Shown here piece after piece: positions 38,659 to 48,673 of a stretch of 64,000 nucleotides of DNA. The position numbers and the translations under genes were made by a program. The stretch's first letter is position 1. The number at the start of each line of letters is the position of its first letter. The notes beneath the pieces are model-generated. The model was not told where the DNA came from, did not search any database, and was given only the letters and a program-made list of their open reading frames with translations. This DNA comes from Mucilaginibacter endophyticus (GTDB lineage Bacteria > Bacteroidota > Bacteroidia > Sphingobacteriales > Sphingobacteriaceae), in the NCBI RefSeq assembly GCF_003351025.1, contig NZ_QPCG01000001.1, forward strand, positions 255,949 through 319,948. The letters run 5' to 3'.

Positions 38659-41600
38659 TTAGTTTGAAGTGGTTTGCGGTTTGTTGTCCTGTTGCTGCTG
38701 CATGTTCTTTTGCTCCAGCGCTTTATCCGCCTCGTCCTGTTTTTCTTTTTTCTCTTTTTGTTCCTGCTGATACTGGCGGCGCAACCTGCGTTCTTCAGGG
38801 GTACGCTTGCGGAAGATCTCCCTGAAACGGTTATAGTCAACAGTTAGGGTAAAGCCTACGCCGGTTTCAATGATCTGGCCTTGTATCACTATAAATTCGT
38901 CGCGGCGGTAGGCGCGCAGGGTGTAACGGCCATCCTTGCTTAATTTATAGGCTATAGATACGTCGCCGGCAATGTTTGATGCTTTTTGCCCTGGTTGATT
39001 ACCTTCCAGGTTAAAGTTATTGCCCACGCTAACCGTCAACCGGTCGCTCAGGAAACGTTTGGATAAGCCTACGTTCAGATCGGTACGATTGGTTGCCGTT
39101 CCCGACGAATAATCTTCACCAGATGTTAAGCCAAAATTAAGGTCAACGCCCGAGATCAGGCTACCTGCCAAACGGTTCAACTGATCGGACAATAAGCTAC
39201 TTACGCTATTACGAATAGTACCTTCTATAGATGTACCCGCTCCCTGGCTCTGCAGCGGGTTATCGCCGATAAAGTGGCCCAATACTAAAACACCCAGTAC
39301 TTGTTTGTTAAGCTCGTTAGGATCCTGCCGTATCTGGGTAAGGCGTGTATTTACGGTGCTCACCACATCTGATGATACCGAATATGTGCTATCAGGCAGT
39401 ACAATATCAAAACTGATATTTGGTGTAAGCAGCTGATCTTTCAGGTTCAGATTAACATTAAAAGGCAGTTTTTGCTTGTACATCGTACTGTTCTGCGCAT
39501 CCGAAAGCTGGTTGGCTACCAGGTCTATCGGCGGTACATTGGCTACATAAATAGCGGTAAGGTCGATATTGGCACTGGTTGGGTCGCCCGTCCAGACTAT
39601 GGTACTGCCTTGTTTAAAGTTAAAAGTACGTTTAACTGTGGCATAAGCCAGGTTATATGATCCCGAGTTAACTACATAAGTACCGGTAAGGTTGATCTTG
39701 CCGCTTGGGTCGATACCGCCATTTAAGTTGGCTTCACCCTTCAGATGTACAATATCGCCGTTACGCTCATCAACCACAATGGTAAACGCGGCGTTTTTAT
39801 TTACGGTGATGGTAGCCGATACATCAAGGCCTGTAACATCCGATTTTTTGAGCGAGTCCAGTTGTCTTGCCAATAGGATAGAGTCCATTTTTGGCGCGTC
39901 TTTATCAATAAAATCAACCACACCTTTACGGTCTTCAACCGCCGGGTCATTGGTTGGCAGCACAAAGGTCATATCGGTTTTATCGTTCACGGTGAGGTTA
40001 GCATCAACAACCGGCTTGGCCATATTACCGCGGATCTTGATGCGGGTATCTACATAAAGCTTACCATAATAAAGTTTATTATCAGCTTCGGTAGAGTTGG
40101 TAACCCTGAAATTATCGGCATTGATATCCATGCCAAAGGCAAAGTCGGTGTAGGTTTTGGTGTAGATGCTGCCGCTAACCACCGCCTTGTTGCCGGTCGA
40201 GTCAACTAAAGTAAAATCATTAAAACGGATACCCTCGTTGTTGAACGTAATGCTTTCCTGTGGCATCCTGAAGTAGGAGTTGAGCATGGCCACATTGAAG
40301 CCCACCTTATTAAAGTTAATATCACCCCGAACGGATGGCGCTGTGGTGGTACCCGATATTTTAAGTGCCCCGGTAATATTACCGGTGGCGTTACGCAAAC
40401 TGCCAAAGCTGAAACCTTCAATACTCTTCATGCTTAGGTTCACAATATTCAAATCGAGGTCAAAGCGGCTTTCGGGCGAAGTATAGTAAGTGCCGTTTAG
40501 GTCAACCTGGTTGCCTTTGCCGGTGATGCTCATTTGGGCGGCGTAGGCGTTTTCGGTTTGGTTATTTACTTTGAGGGCGATGTTACCTACAGTATCGCCT
40601 TTAAAGTTAAAATCATTAACGTTGATGGCGGCAGTAAACACCGGTGAGGCCTGGAAATTACTTACCGTAGCATCGCCGTTGATGGTACCGCCTACCTGTA
40701 ACGAATCCTGCTTGGCCATTTTGGTAAGTGCCTCGATATGGAAGTTGTTGAATTTGATATTCAGCGGACTGTTAAACTCCTGCGTACTGCTGTTAACGCT
40801 AAGCACCTGGTTGCTGTTTGTAATGGTAAAATTATGCGCCAGGATCCCTTTTGGCCCGTATTGTAAAAAGTTATCATCGCTAACCGCCCATGGCAGGTAA
40901 TCAAGCAACAGGCCATCTTTATTAAAGCTAAACTGGTATTCGTTTGGCAATAAGCTAAAGGTACCCGCTATACGGAAACGTTCTTTTTTGGCCGCATCGC
41001 GAATTTGTATGCTTACGCCCGCTTTGTTATCCTGTGCCGAACCGGAAATGCTGGTATATAACAGATCGACAGAGGAACCAACTTTAACTTCATCAACCGA
41101 GAAATTATAGTTAAGCGCGTTGTTGTTGGTATTGATATTAAGTGATGCCTTATTAACAGTGTTGGTGCCGTAAACCACTTTGGGTATCGAGCCTTTAACA
41201 ATCAGCTCGCCGGTTTGGCTGTTGAAACTGCCGTTTAGTAAAACAGGATCGAGTTGTTTCAAGTCCGGAGCAAACTGGTTAAGCAGCGGGGTTTTAACCA
41301 GGCGGGCTTCAAACTTAAATTGTTGTGCATCGTATTTAACCACCGGCGCCGGCTTGGTTTTTACGGTTTTGCCGCCTTTGGTTTTTACCGCAACCTGCTG
41401 ACCGCCTGCAATAGCGGTATTGAAATATTTATTGATCACATCCTGCAGGGCCGGGGCTATCTGGGTAAGTTTATACTTACCGGCCATATGGGCAGACATG
41501 ATAGGGGTTTTCAGGCGCAATGTGCTGCTATCGGCGCTGGCCGTTGAGATCAGGCTGATGGTATCCATCTGGATCCGCTGGCCTTTGTTTACTACCAGCA

Positions 41601-43830
41601 GATCGGTTGCCTGGATGTTGGCATTCAGATAATCCGGATCGGCGGTTGGTACATCGGCCACAACTTTGCCATGAAAACGCATATCATCCTTTACAAAATT
41701 CAGGTTTTTAAGGTTGATGCTATCCACATTCAAAGTGGCCTTAACTGCCGGATATTTTTTATTAAGGTTAGCCTTAGCATCCAGGCTAAAGTTGATGTTA
41801 GGGGCTTTCATGGTGGCAACAGCGGTATAAGCGCCATTGCTCGATGTGCCTTTCATGACCAGGTTTTGATAGGTATAACCTTTCACGTATGCTTTAGCTA
41901 CGTTACCGTTAAATGCTATGCTTGCCTTTTTAGGGTCGAGGCTGGTGCCTTTAACATTGGCGCTCATGGTAATGCGGCCAACCATTTGCGGTTGCTTGGT
42001 AAGCGCGCCAACATTTAGTTCGTTAGCTTTAATATTGGCGGTGTAAGTTGCCGCGTTTTTGTTTTGCCCATTCTTTAAAGCAGCTACCACATCAACCGCG
42101 CCATAGCTTGAGCGCAGGCTCATTTTGGTGTTAAAGGTGTACATGCTTCCTTTAAAGTTACCTTTAAGGTTCATTTTTTCGGGAATGCTTACGTTTGATG
42201 GAATGCTCCCGACAGGGGCCAGTTTATCTATATCGCTGCGACTGGTGCTGAAATCGGCAATGTTAACATCAAAGGTAGCCTTGTTTACATCGGGCAAACC
42301 TTTCATCTTTGCCGATGCCTTAATATGGGTACTGCTTAAGCCGGTAACTTCCAGATTAGGAATATCCAGGTTATCAACCTGCCCGCTTACTCTGCCGTTG
42401 ATCTTAAACACCGTACCCGGCGATGATTTAAAAGGCTCCATACTCGCCATGGTAGGCATCAGCAATAAAACATCTTTCAATCCTAAACGACTGCCATCCA
42501 AATTGGCATTGATGCCAAGCGCGCCGATGTTTTTGGTGATGGCATCAATAGATGGGTAACGTACCTGAACCGATTTTTGCAGGGTGGTATTTGGCGTTTC
42601 CAACAACAGATCATTCATGTAGGCTGTAGTTGGCCCGTACAGGAACGCCGTATGGAATTTATTGATCTTTAAGCCGCTTTTTTCAGCAAAAGTAAAAGTG
42701 TTGATCTTGCCCGAAATGGTATCGGGACTGTAAGAGATATTTTCGGCTTCGGCGTTCAGGTTGCGGATATCCATGTGGCCAAAATCAAGGCCTTTGGGTA
42801 TAGCCTTTTGCGCTTCGTTATCGAACTTAATGTTATCGTTAGTAAAGGTGACTTTACCAATGGTAGCCCGCCATGCCGATTTGGTAGGGGAGGATACCAG
42901 TGTATCCAGTTTTTTAACGGTTTTAACAACCTCTTTAACAACGGTTTTGGGCTTGGCTAAACTGAGCCCTGCTTTGGTATCACTTAATTCAATGTTTTTG
43001 ATGCCTACCTTTTGGTTTTTCAGGTCGATCTTGTCCATCTCTACCAAAAATTTGCTGAGGTCTACTTTGGCGCCCATCTCCGCACTTTGGTAATCAACCT
43101 TGATTTTAGAGATATCGATCACCCCTAAATTCAGATCCATGTTAAGTGGAGTAGTTGCGGTATCAGGTGGTGGGATTGCTTTGGTTGGTGTTTGGATGAT
43201 CCTGGCGTTAACGTCGCTCAGCGTGATTTTGGGTATGGTAAACTTCATTTTATCCATATCAAAATCCTTAACACGGGTATCAAAGTGCCCAAGCAAAAAC
43301 TTAACATCGTTGCCGGTAATGGCGTCTTTATATTTTACGTTGATCTTATCGAGGATGATCTTATCAACAGAAAACTTCATAGTTGATGTGGTATCGGTAG
43401 GCTTTACCTCTTTCTTTTGTTCGCCAACAAAAGCTTTCATAATATAGTCGAAGTTGAACACGCTGTCGGCACCGCGGTTTACGTTGGCTGTGATGCCCTG
43501 CAGGTTTATCTCGTTTACTTCAACCTGGCTATGTAACAGCTTAAGCATGCTGATATCAACCTTTAATTTTTCGCCGGCAATCAGGGTATCTTTTTTCTGG
43601 TCTTCAAAATACACATCCTCCAAAACCAACAGCTTGGGCAAACCAAGGCTTATATGACCAATCTTAACCTTGGTATGTATTTTATTCTGTAAAAAAGTTA
43701 CTGCTTTATCCTTCGCGAAGTTTTGAACAGCAGGTACCTGTATTAAAATTACTACAAGGATAACCAGCAGAACTACACTAACCAGTATCCAAAGTATCGT
43801 TTTAAGGGTTATTCGTAGTATTTTTTTCAA
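38659..43830 (-). CDS. tamB: Translocation/assembly module TamB
   Basis: Very long inner-membrane-anchored AsmA/TamB-type protein (about 1723 aa) that spans the periplasm as a hydrophobic groove and may carry lipid or assist outer-membrane assembly. One N-terminal transmembrane helix (ILWILVSVVLLVILVVILI) is followed by long repetitive beta-rich sequence and the C-terminal TamB domain (from about 1250). It ends in a charged Gln/Lys tail (KQDEADKALEQKN, then QQQQDN). No ATG fits; I take the TTG at 43830 (MKKILRITLK), with TTG 43878 as alternative. tamL follows after 4 nt. Confidence 0.92.
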   Translation of the reverse strand: MKKILRITLKTILWILVSVVLLVILVVILIQVPAVQNFAKDKAVTFLQNKIHTKVKIGHISLGLPKLLVLEDVYFEDQKKDTLIAGEKLKVDISMLKLLHSQVEVNEINLQGITANVNRGADSVFNFDYIMKAFVGEQKKEVKPTDTTSTMKFSVDKIILDKINVKYKDAITGNDVKFLLGHFDTRVKDFDMDKMKFTIPKITLSDVNARIIQTPTKAIPPPDTATTPLNMDLNLGVIDISKIKVDYQSAEMGAKVDLSKFLVEMDKIDLKNQKVGIKNIELSDTKAGLSLAKPKTVVKEVVKTVKKLDTLVSSPTKSAWRATIGKVTFTNDNIKFDNEAQKAIPKGLDFGHMDIRNLNAEAENISYSPDTISGKINTFTFAEKSGLKINKFHTAFLYGPTTAYMNDLLLETPNTTLQKSVQVRYPSIDAITKNIGALGINANLDGSRLGLKDVLLLMPTMASMEPFKSSPGTVFKINGRVSGQVDNLDIPNLEVTGLSSTHIKASAKMKGLPDVNKATFDVNIADFSTSRSDIDKLAPVGSIPSNVSIPEKMNLKGNFKGSMYTFNTKMSLRSSYGAVDVVAALKNGQNKNAATYTANIKANELNVGALTKQPQMVGRITMSANVKGTSLDPKKASIAFNGNVAKAYVKGYTYQNLVMKGTSSNGAYTAVATMKAPNINFSLDAKANLNKKYPAVKATLNVDSINLKNLNFVKDDMRFHGKVVADVPTADPDYLNANIQATDLLVVNKGQRIQMDTISLISTASADSSTLRLKTPIMSAHMAGKYKLTQIAPALQDVINKYFNTAIAGGQQVAVKTKGGKTVKTKPAPVVKYDAQQFKFEARLVKTPLLNQFAPDLKQLDPVLLNGSFNSQTGELIVKGSIPKVVYGTNTVNKASLNINTNNNALNYNFSVDEVKVGSSVDLLYTSISGSAQDNKAGVSIQIRDAAKKERFRIAGTFSLLPNEYQFSFNKDGLLLDYLPWAVSDDNFLQYGPKGILAHNFTITNSNQVLSVNSSTQEFNSPLNIKFNNFHIEALTKMAKQDSLQVGGTINGDATVSNFQASPVFTAAINVNDFNFKGDTVGNIALKVNNQTENAYAAQMSITGKGNQVDLNGTYYTSPESRFDLDLNIVNLSMKSIEGFSFGSLRNATGNITGALKISGTTTAPSVRGDINFNKVGFNVAMLNSYFRMPQESITFNNEGIRFNDFTLVDSTGNKAVVSGSIYTKTYTDFAFGMDINADNFRVTNSTEADNKLYYGKLYVDTRIKIRGNMAKPVVDANLTVNDKTDMTFVLPTNDPAVEDRKGVVDFIDKDAPKMDSILLARQLDSLKKSDVTGLDVSATITVNKNAAFTIVVDERNGDIVHLKGEANLNGGIDPSGKINLTGTYVVNSGSYNLAYATVKRTFNFKQGSTIVWTGDPTSANIDLTAIYVANVPPIDLVANQLSDAQNSTMYKQKLPFNVNLNLKDQLLTPNISFDIVLPDSTYSVSSDVVSTVNTRLTQIRQDPNELNKQVLGVLVLGHFIGDNPLQSQGAGTSIEGTIRNSVSSLLSDQLNRLAGSLISGVDLNFGLTSGEDYSSGTATNRTDLNVGLSKRFLSDRLTVSVGNNFNLEGNQPGQKASNIAGDVSIAYKLSKDGRYTLRAYRRDEFIVIQGQIIETGVGFTLTVDYNRFREIFRKRTPEERRLRRQYQQEQKEKKEKQDEADKALEQKNMQQQQDNKPQTTSN

Positions 43831-44000
43831 TTGTATATGTATTTCAAAGGTGATGATAGGGTTGCTTAATATATGCAAATAACATGCTAAGTATAGCAGT
43901 TTGCTGTGTGTAGCTATATAATTTACAAAAGGGCGGGACCGGCTTTAATTAAAAATTTCCACAGCGCTATTTTTTAACAGTCTACATCCTTAACTTGTTT

Positions 44001-44008
44001 TAACTTTG
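44001..44008 (+). promoter_or_regulatory. Candidate -7 box before dnaE
   Basis: TAACTTTG matches TAnnTTTG exactly, 34 nt before the dnaE ATG. No convincing -33 element was found. Confidence 0.5.
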
Positions 44009-44042
44009 TACCTCATAAAGATTTTGTTGAAACGGATTTACT

Positions 44043-47000
44043 ATGCCTGATTTTTCTCACCTCCACGTACATACCCAATTCTCCCTGCTTGACGGTGCAG
44101 CCGATATATCCAAGCTGTATAAAAAAGCCGCTAAAGATGGGATGAAAGCCCTTGCTATTACCGACCATGGTAATATGTTTGGCGTATTTAAGTTTGTGGC
44201 CGAAGCCGGTAAACACAATGTGAAACCCATTGTAGGCTGCGAGTTTTACGTGGTTGAAGACAGGCATAAAAAACAGTTTACCAAAGAAAATAAGGACGTA
44301 CGCCGCCACCAGCTGATGCTGGCTAAAAACCCTACAGGTTACAAAAACCTGGTTAAGCTATGCTCATTAGGGTATATGGAAGGCTTGTACAGCAAATGGC
44401 CACGTATTGATAAAGAATTAATCCTGAAATACCACGAAGGTATCATCGCTACTACTTGCTGTATTGGTGCATCAGTACCGCAGGCTATTTTAAAAGATAC
44501 GCCCGAAAATGCCGAGAAGGAATTTAAATGGTGGCTTGATTTGTTTGGCGAGGATTTTTATATCGAGATTCAGCGCCATGAGATCCCCGAGCAGCAAATC
44601 ATCAATAATGTGTTGCTCACCTACGCTAAAAAGTATAATGTAAAAGTGATCTGTTCAAACGATTCGCATTATGTGGATCAGCAGGACTCGAACGCGCACG
44701 ATATTTTGCTTTGCGTAAACACAGGTGATATGCAAAGCACCCCGATAGCTACCGATGAAGAGGGTGGTAAAGGCTATCGTTTTGGTTTTCCTAATGATCA
44801 GTTTTATTTTAAAACCCAGGAGGAAATGGGACGGCTGTTCCATGACGTGCCAGAATCATTGGATAACACCAACGAAATTGTTGATAAGGTAGAGACGCTA
44901 AAGCTTAAGCGCGATATCCTGCTACCTAACTATATCATCCCCGACGAATTTAAAATTCACAATACGCCCGATGCAGATACCCTTAACCAATGGGAGTATC
45001 TGAAGCACCTTACTTTTATGGGTGCCAAGGAGCGCTATATAGATATTAGTCCGGAGACTGAGGAACGCATTAACTTTGAGTTGTTCACTATCCGTACCAT
45101 GGGTTTTGCGGGATACTTCCTCATTGTGGCCGACTTTATCAGGGCAGGGCGCGATATGGGTGTATTTATTGGTCCGGGCCGTGGTTCGGCAGCCGGATCG
45201 GTGGTGGCTTATTGTACAGGCATTACCAATATCGATCCTATGAAGTATAACCTTCTGTTTGAGAGGTTCCTGAACCCCGATCGTAAATCGATGCCCGATA
45301 TTGATACGGACTTTGACGATGCAGGCCGTCAGCGGGTTATTGACTACGTGGTTGATAAGTATGGTAAAAATCAGGTGGCGCAGATCATTACCTATGGTTC
45401 TATGGCTGCCCGTACCAGTATCCAGGACGTAGGCCGTGTGTTGGATATGCCGTTGGCCGACGTAAGTGCAATGAAGAAGTTGGTACCGGAAACCTTGGGT
45501 ATCACCCTTAAAGATGCCATTGAGCAGGTTCCGGAACTAAAAGAAATCCTGAATGGTAATGACCTTAAGGCACAGGTACTGCGTGAGGCCGAAAAGTTGG
45601 AAGGGTCTGTACGTAACACCGGTGTACACGCCGCGGGTATCATCATTGCCCCATATGACCTTACCGATATTGTTCCGGTAGCTACAGCTAAAGACTCGGA
45701 CTTGTTGGTTACGCAATATGATGGACGTGTAATTGAAGATGCCGGTGTAATTAAGATGGACTTTTTGGGTCTGAAAACCCTTACCATTATTAAGGACGCC
45801 CTGCGCATGATCAGGCAAAATCATGGTGTAGTGATAGATATTGACTACATTCCGCTTGATGACCTTAAAACTTATGAGCTTTATCAGCGTGGTGATACCA
45901 ACGGTACTTTCCAGTTTGAAAGTGATGGTATGCAAATGTACCTGCGCGAGCTTAAGCCCGATAAGTTTGAAGACTTGATAGCCATGAACGCCCTTTACCG
46001 TCCGGGGCCGATAGAGTACATTCCTAACTTTATTTCCCGTAAGCACGGCCGCGAACCTATCGTGTTCGACTTGCCTGATATGGAAGAATACCTGGGCGAA
46101 ACTTATGGTATTACCGTATACCAGGAACAGGTGATGCTTTTATCGCAAAAGTTGGCAGGCTTTAGTAAAGGTGATGCCGACGTTTTGCGTAAGGCGATGG
46201 GTAAAAAGCAGATTGAGGTACTGAACAAGATGGAGGCCCAGTTTATGGACGGGGCAGTTGCCAAAGGCCATCCAAAAGATAAGCTTACCAAAATCTGGAC
46301 CGACTGGAAAGCGTTTGCCCAGTACGCGTTCAATAAATCGCACTCCACATGCTACGCTTTCGTGGCTTACCAAACTGCTTATTTAAAAGCGCACTATCCG
46401 TCAGAATATATGGCGGCGGTTTTGAATAACCAAAATAACATTGAAAAAATTACCTTCTTTATGGAGGAGTGCCGCCGCATGGGGGTTGAGGTTTTGGGGC
46501 CAGATATCAACGAATCGGACATGGCCTTTGCGGTGAACAAACGTGGTCAGGTACGTTTTGGTTTAACGGGTGTAAAAGGTGTGGGTGATAAAGCGGTAGA
46601 AAGTATTATTGAAGAACGTACCGCTAACGGCCCGTTTGAAACGGTATATGATTTTGCCCGCCGTTCAAATACCCGTAGCGTTAACCGTAAATCGTATGAA
46701 AACCTGGTGTACGGTGGCGCATTTGATGGTTTTGAAATCCCCCGTGCTAAGTTTTTTGCCAAAACAGAGTTGGGTACCCTGACCGGTGTCGAACGTCTGA
46801 TCAAATATGCTAACGATTATCAGAATGTGCAAAGCAGTTCGCAGTCATCATTGTTTGGTGGTTCGGTAGCTTCGTATGTACCTGAGCCTGCTATGCCCGA
46901 TGTTGAGGAATGGGCGCTGATAGAAAAGCTGAAGTATGAGAAAATGGTTATCGGGATCTATTTAACCGGTCACCCTTTGGATAATTATAAAGTTGAGCTG

Positions 47001-47627
47001 AAGCGTTTCTGTAATGCCAACATCAGCGACCTGAAACTGATGCAAAAGGCCCGCTCAGGCGAAGGCGGCGAAGACGTGACGGCGGCATTTAATGAGCTGC
47101 GCCGTCGTGGTGAGTTAAGGATTGGTGGCCTGGTATCAAGCGTTCAGCATAAAATGACAAAAACGGGTAAGCCATTTGGTACGTTTGTTTTTGAGGATTA
47201 CAATGAATCGTACGAGTTTGCCCTGTTTGGCGATGACTATGTGAAGTTCCGTAATATGATGATGGAGGGCTACTTCCTGCACATTAAAGGAAACATCGAA
47301 GAAAAATTCCGTCAGAAGGATAACTGGGACTTGCGGATAGGGGTGATGGAACTGTTATCTGAAATGAGGGATAAGCTCACCAAATCATTAACGGTTTGTA
47401 TTGATGTGAATATGCTCAACAGTAAACTGCTTGATGACATTCAGCATATGATAGATGATAATAACCAAAAGTACCCGGTAAAAAACTGCAAGCTCCGTTT
47501 CCAGATTAAGGACAGGGAAGAAGTGATGCTGGTAGAACTCTCATCCAAATCATTCAAAGTAAACCCAAGCGATGATTTTATGGCCGGGATACTGAGCTTG
47601 ACTAATGAAGAGCCGGTGTTGAGTTAA
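44043..47627 (+). CDS. dnaE: DNA polymerase III subunit alpha
   Basis: Replicative polymerase subunit. The PHP domain starts HLHVHTQFSLLDGA at residue 6. The catalytic palm has GRGSAAGSVVAYC and PDIDTDFDD with Asp419 and Asp421 as metal ligands. A helix-hairpin-helix region and an OB fold (GGLVSSVQHKMTKTGKPFGTF, shown by its key GxxxxxxxxxTKTGKPF) follow. At 1194 residues it is a DnaE1-type alpha subunit. It is followed after 12 nt by a small antitoxin-like gene. Confidence 0.97.
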   Translation: MPDFSHLHVHTQFSLLDGAADISKLYKKAAKDGMKALAITDHGNMFGVFKFVAEAGKHNVKPIVGCEFYVVEDRHKKQFTKENKDVRRHQLMLAKNPTGYKNLVKLCSLGYMEGLYSKWPRIDKELILKYHEGIIATTCCIGASVPQAILKDTPENAEKEFKWWLDLFGEDFYIEIQRHEIPEQQIINNVLLTYAKKYNVKVICSNDSHYVDQQDSNAHDILLCVNTGDMQSTPIATDEEGGKGYRFGFPNDQFYFKTQEEMGRLFHDVPESLDNTNEIVDKVETLKLKRDILLPNYIIPDEFKIHNTPDADTLNQWEYLKHLTFMGAKERYIDISPETEERINFELFTIRTMGFAGYFLIVADFIRAGRDMGVFIGPGRGSAAGSVVAYCTGITNIDPMKYNLLFERFLNPDRKSMPDIDTDFDDAGRQRVIDYVVDKYGKNQVAQIITYGSMAARTSIQDVGRVLDMPLADVSAMKKLVPETLGITLKDAIEQVPELKEILNGNDLKAQVLREAEKLEGSVRNTGVHAAGIIIAPYDLTDIVPVATAKDSDLLVTQYDGRVIEDAGVIKMDFLGLKTLTIIKDALRMIRQNHGVVIDIDYIPLDDLKTYELYQRGDTNGTFQFESDGMQMYLRELKPDKFEDLIAMNALYRPGPIEYIPNFISRKHGREPIVFDLPDMEEYLGETYGITVYQEQVMLLSQKLAGFSKGDADVLRKAMGKKQIEVLNKMEAQFMDGAVAKGHPKDKLTKIWTDWKAFAQYAFNKSHSTCYAFVAYQTAYLKAHYPSEYMAAVLNNQNNIEKITFFMEECRRMGVEVLGPDINESDMAFAVNKRGQVRFGLTGVKGVGDKAVESIIEERTANGPFETVYDFARRSNTRSVNRKSYENLVYGGAFDGFEIPRAKFFAKTELGTLTGVERLIKYANDYQNVQSSSQSSLFGGSVASYVPEPAMPDVEEWALIEKLKYEKMVIGIYLTGHPLDNYKVELKRFCNANISDLKLMQKARSGEGGEDVTAAFNELRRRGELRIGGLVSSVQHKMTKTGKPFGTFVFEDYNESYEFALFGDDYVKFRNMMMEGYFLHIKGNIEEKFRQKDNWDLRIGVMELLSEMRDKLTKSLTVCIDVNMLNSKLLDDIQHMIDDNNQKYPVKNCKLRFQIKDREEVMLVELSSKSFKVNPSDDFMAGILSLTNEEPVLS

Positions 47628-47639
47628 AAAGTCTTTATT

Positions 47640-47840
47640 ATGGGTGATAAGAAACAGATAGTACCGAAAGATCATTGGAACGACGAGGGTTTCTTAAACG
47701 AAATGCAATCAAGGGTTGATGATTATGAAAGTGGTAGGGTGAAAGGGATCCCATGGGAAGAGTTTAAGGCAAAAATTAGGAATCGCTCGAAAGATGAATC
47801 TTCTATAGTTAAACCTTTCTCAACTCGCGCTCGTTTGTAA
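47640..47840 (+). CDS. Addiction-module-component-like small protein (orphan antitoxin)
   Basis: A 66-residue protein whose centre, RVDDYESGRVKGIPWEEFKA, has the spacing and ESG...WEE words of the TIGR02574/RelB-like addiction-module component family. The usual RelE/ParE toxin gene is not next to it: the next 290 nt are non-coding and hold a repeat. It starts 12 nt after dnaE and could be read from the dnaE transcript. It may be a remnant, or a regulator that has lost its partner. Confidence 0.5.
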   Translation: MGDKKQIVPKDHWNDEGFLNEMQSRVDDYESGRVKGIPWEEFKAKIRNRSKDESSIVKPFSTRARL

Positions 47841-47887
47841 CCTGCCGTGTACCCACATCTTTTAATTATTATTATGAATAAAAGAAG

Positions 47888-48043
47888 ATGTCATTTCGAA
47901 CGAACCGGTGAGGGAATGTGCGGATGTGGTGAGGAGAAATCTTATACATCCAGCTCTAAACCATGTAAAACTGTTGTACAGGGCGTATAAGATTTCTCTT
48001 TCGCCCCCATGCTTAGGCCTGCCCTGCTCTATCGAAATGACAT
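47888..48043. repeat. TGTCATTTCGA-type nested inverted repeat element
   Basis: The outer arms ATGTCATTTCGA (47888-47899) and TCGAAATGACAT (48032-48043) are exact complements. The inner arms GAGAAATCTTATAC (47934-47947) and GTATAAGATTTCTC (47985-47998) are also exact complements (14 bp). About 38 nt form the centre. It lies between the antitoxin-like gene and the HxlR gene. The outer arm resembles that of the element at 59201-59282. Confidence 0.75.
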
Positions 48044-48130
48044 TTTTTTATTAAAAACTTATGGGTGCACGGTATGTTTGTAACGAGTGCGTAGCCTGGG
48101 TTTGCGTTTACAACGCAACGAGCGCAAGCC

Positions 48131-48541
48131 TTATACACTTTCCTTCACCACCTCATCATCCTGTTTCACCAAAGTATAACAAGTATAATCAGGTTGGATC
48201 ACTTCGCCGTTGTCGTTAGTGATGGTCATGTAATGACTGCCCCATCTTTCGAGGGTATAAAATATGGATGATAGTTCCTGGCCGATGGGGGTAAGGGAGT
48301 ACTCTACCCTTGGTGGCACTTCGGGGAAAATATGGCGGCTTACAATACCATCCTCTTCCAGTTCGCGGATCTGTTGTGAAAGCATCTTCTCGGTCATACC
48401 CGGAATGGCCCGGTTTATCTCGCTGTAGCGCTTCTGTCCGGATAATAATTGGTTTATTATACTCAGTTTCCACTTCCCGCTGATCACGCTCAGGGCCGCT
48501 GCCATGGTGCAGGAATGATCAGAATGTCTGTTTTTTGTCAT
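48131..48541 (-). CDS. HxlR-family winged-helix transcriptional regulator
   Basis: Small MarR/ArsR-like regulator of the HxlR type, often a redox or aldehyde sensor. HSDHSCTMAAALSVISGKWK at the N-terminus contains the conserved Cys11 and the GKWK helix. LLSGQKRYSEINRAIPGMTEKMLSQQIRELEEDGIV forms the recognition region (key words RYSEI, GMTEKMLSQQLREL-like). The C-terminus YSLTPIGQELSSI is typical. Cys11 is the likely sensor residue. It is divergent from the SDR gene, with a 132-nt gap, and is the probable regulator of that gene. Confidence 0.9.
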   Translation of the reverse strand: MTKNRHSDHSCTMAAALSVISGKWKLSIINQLLSGQKRYSEINRAIPGMTEKMLSQQIRELEEDGIVSRHIFPEVPPRVEYSLTPIGQELSSIFYTLERWGSHYMTITNDNGEVIQPDYTCYTLVKQDDEVVKESV

Positions 48542-48622
48542 AATGAAAAAGGCGATATATCGATTGCATCAAACCGGTCTATAACCTACCAAAAAGTACG
48601 TTCCGCACAAAATGGTGCATTC

Positions 48623-48653
48623 TTGACCAGCACCGTAACTCACTGTACCTTTG
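48623..48653 (+). promoter_or_regulatory. Bacteroidota-type promoter of the SDR gene
   Basis: TTG (48623-48625), a 20-nt spacer and TACCTTTG (48646-48653) match the -33/-7 consensus exactly. The ATG is at 48674, giving a short leader. The site is within reach of the divergent HxlR regulator. Confidence 0.7.
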
Positions 48654-48673
48654 ATGTATCAATAACAAAGATA

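Noticed and set aside
38655..38840. In-frame upstream extension of tamL of 62 codons
   Set aside because: It lies inside the 3' end of tamB in another frame, is Arg/Lys-rich and low-complexity, and the lipoprotein signal begins exactly at the ATG at 38654.
47640..48130. Complete toxin-antitoxin system after dnaE
   Set aside because: No toxin reading frame exists in the next 290 nt, which are occupied by an inverted repeat.
48449..48673. Upstream extension of the SDR gene
   Set aside because: It overlaps hxlR and the promoter, and the conserved SDR N-terminus begins at 48674.
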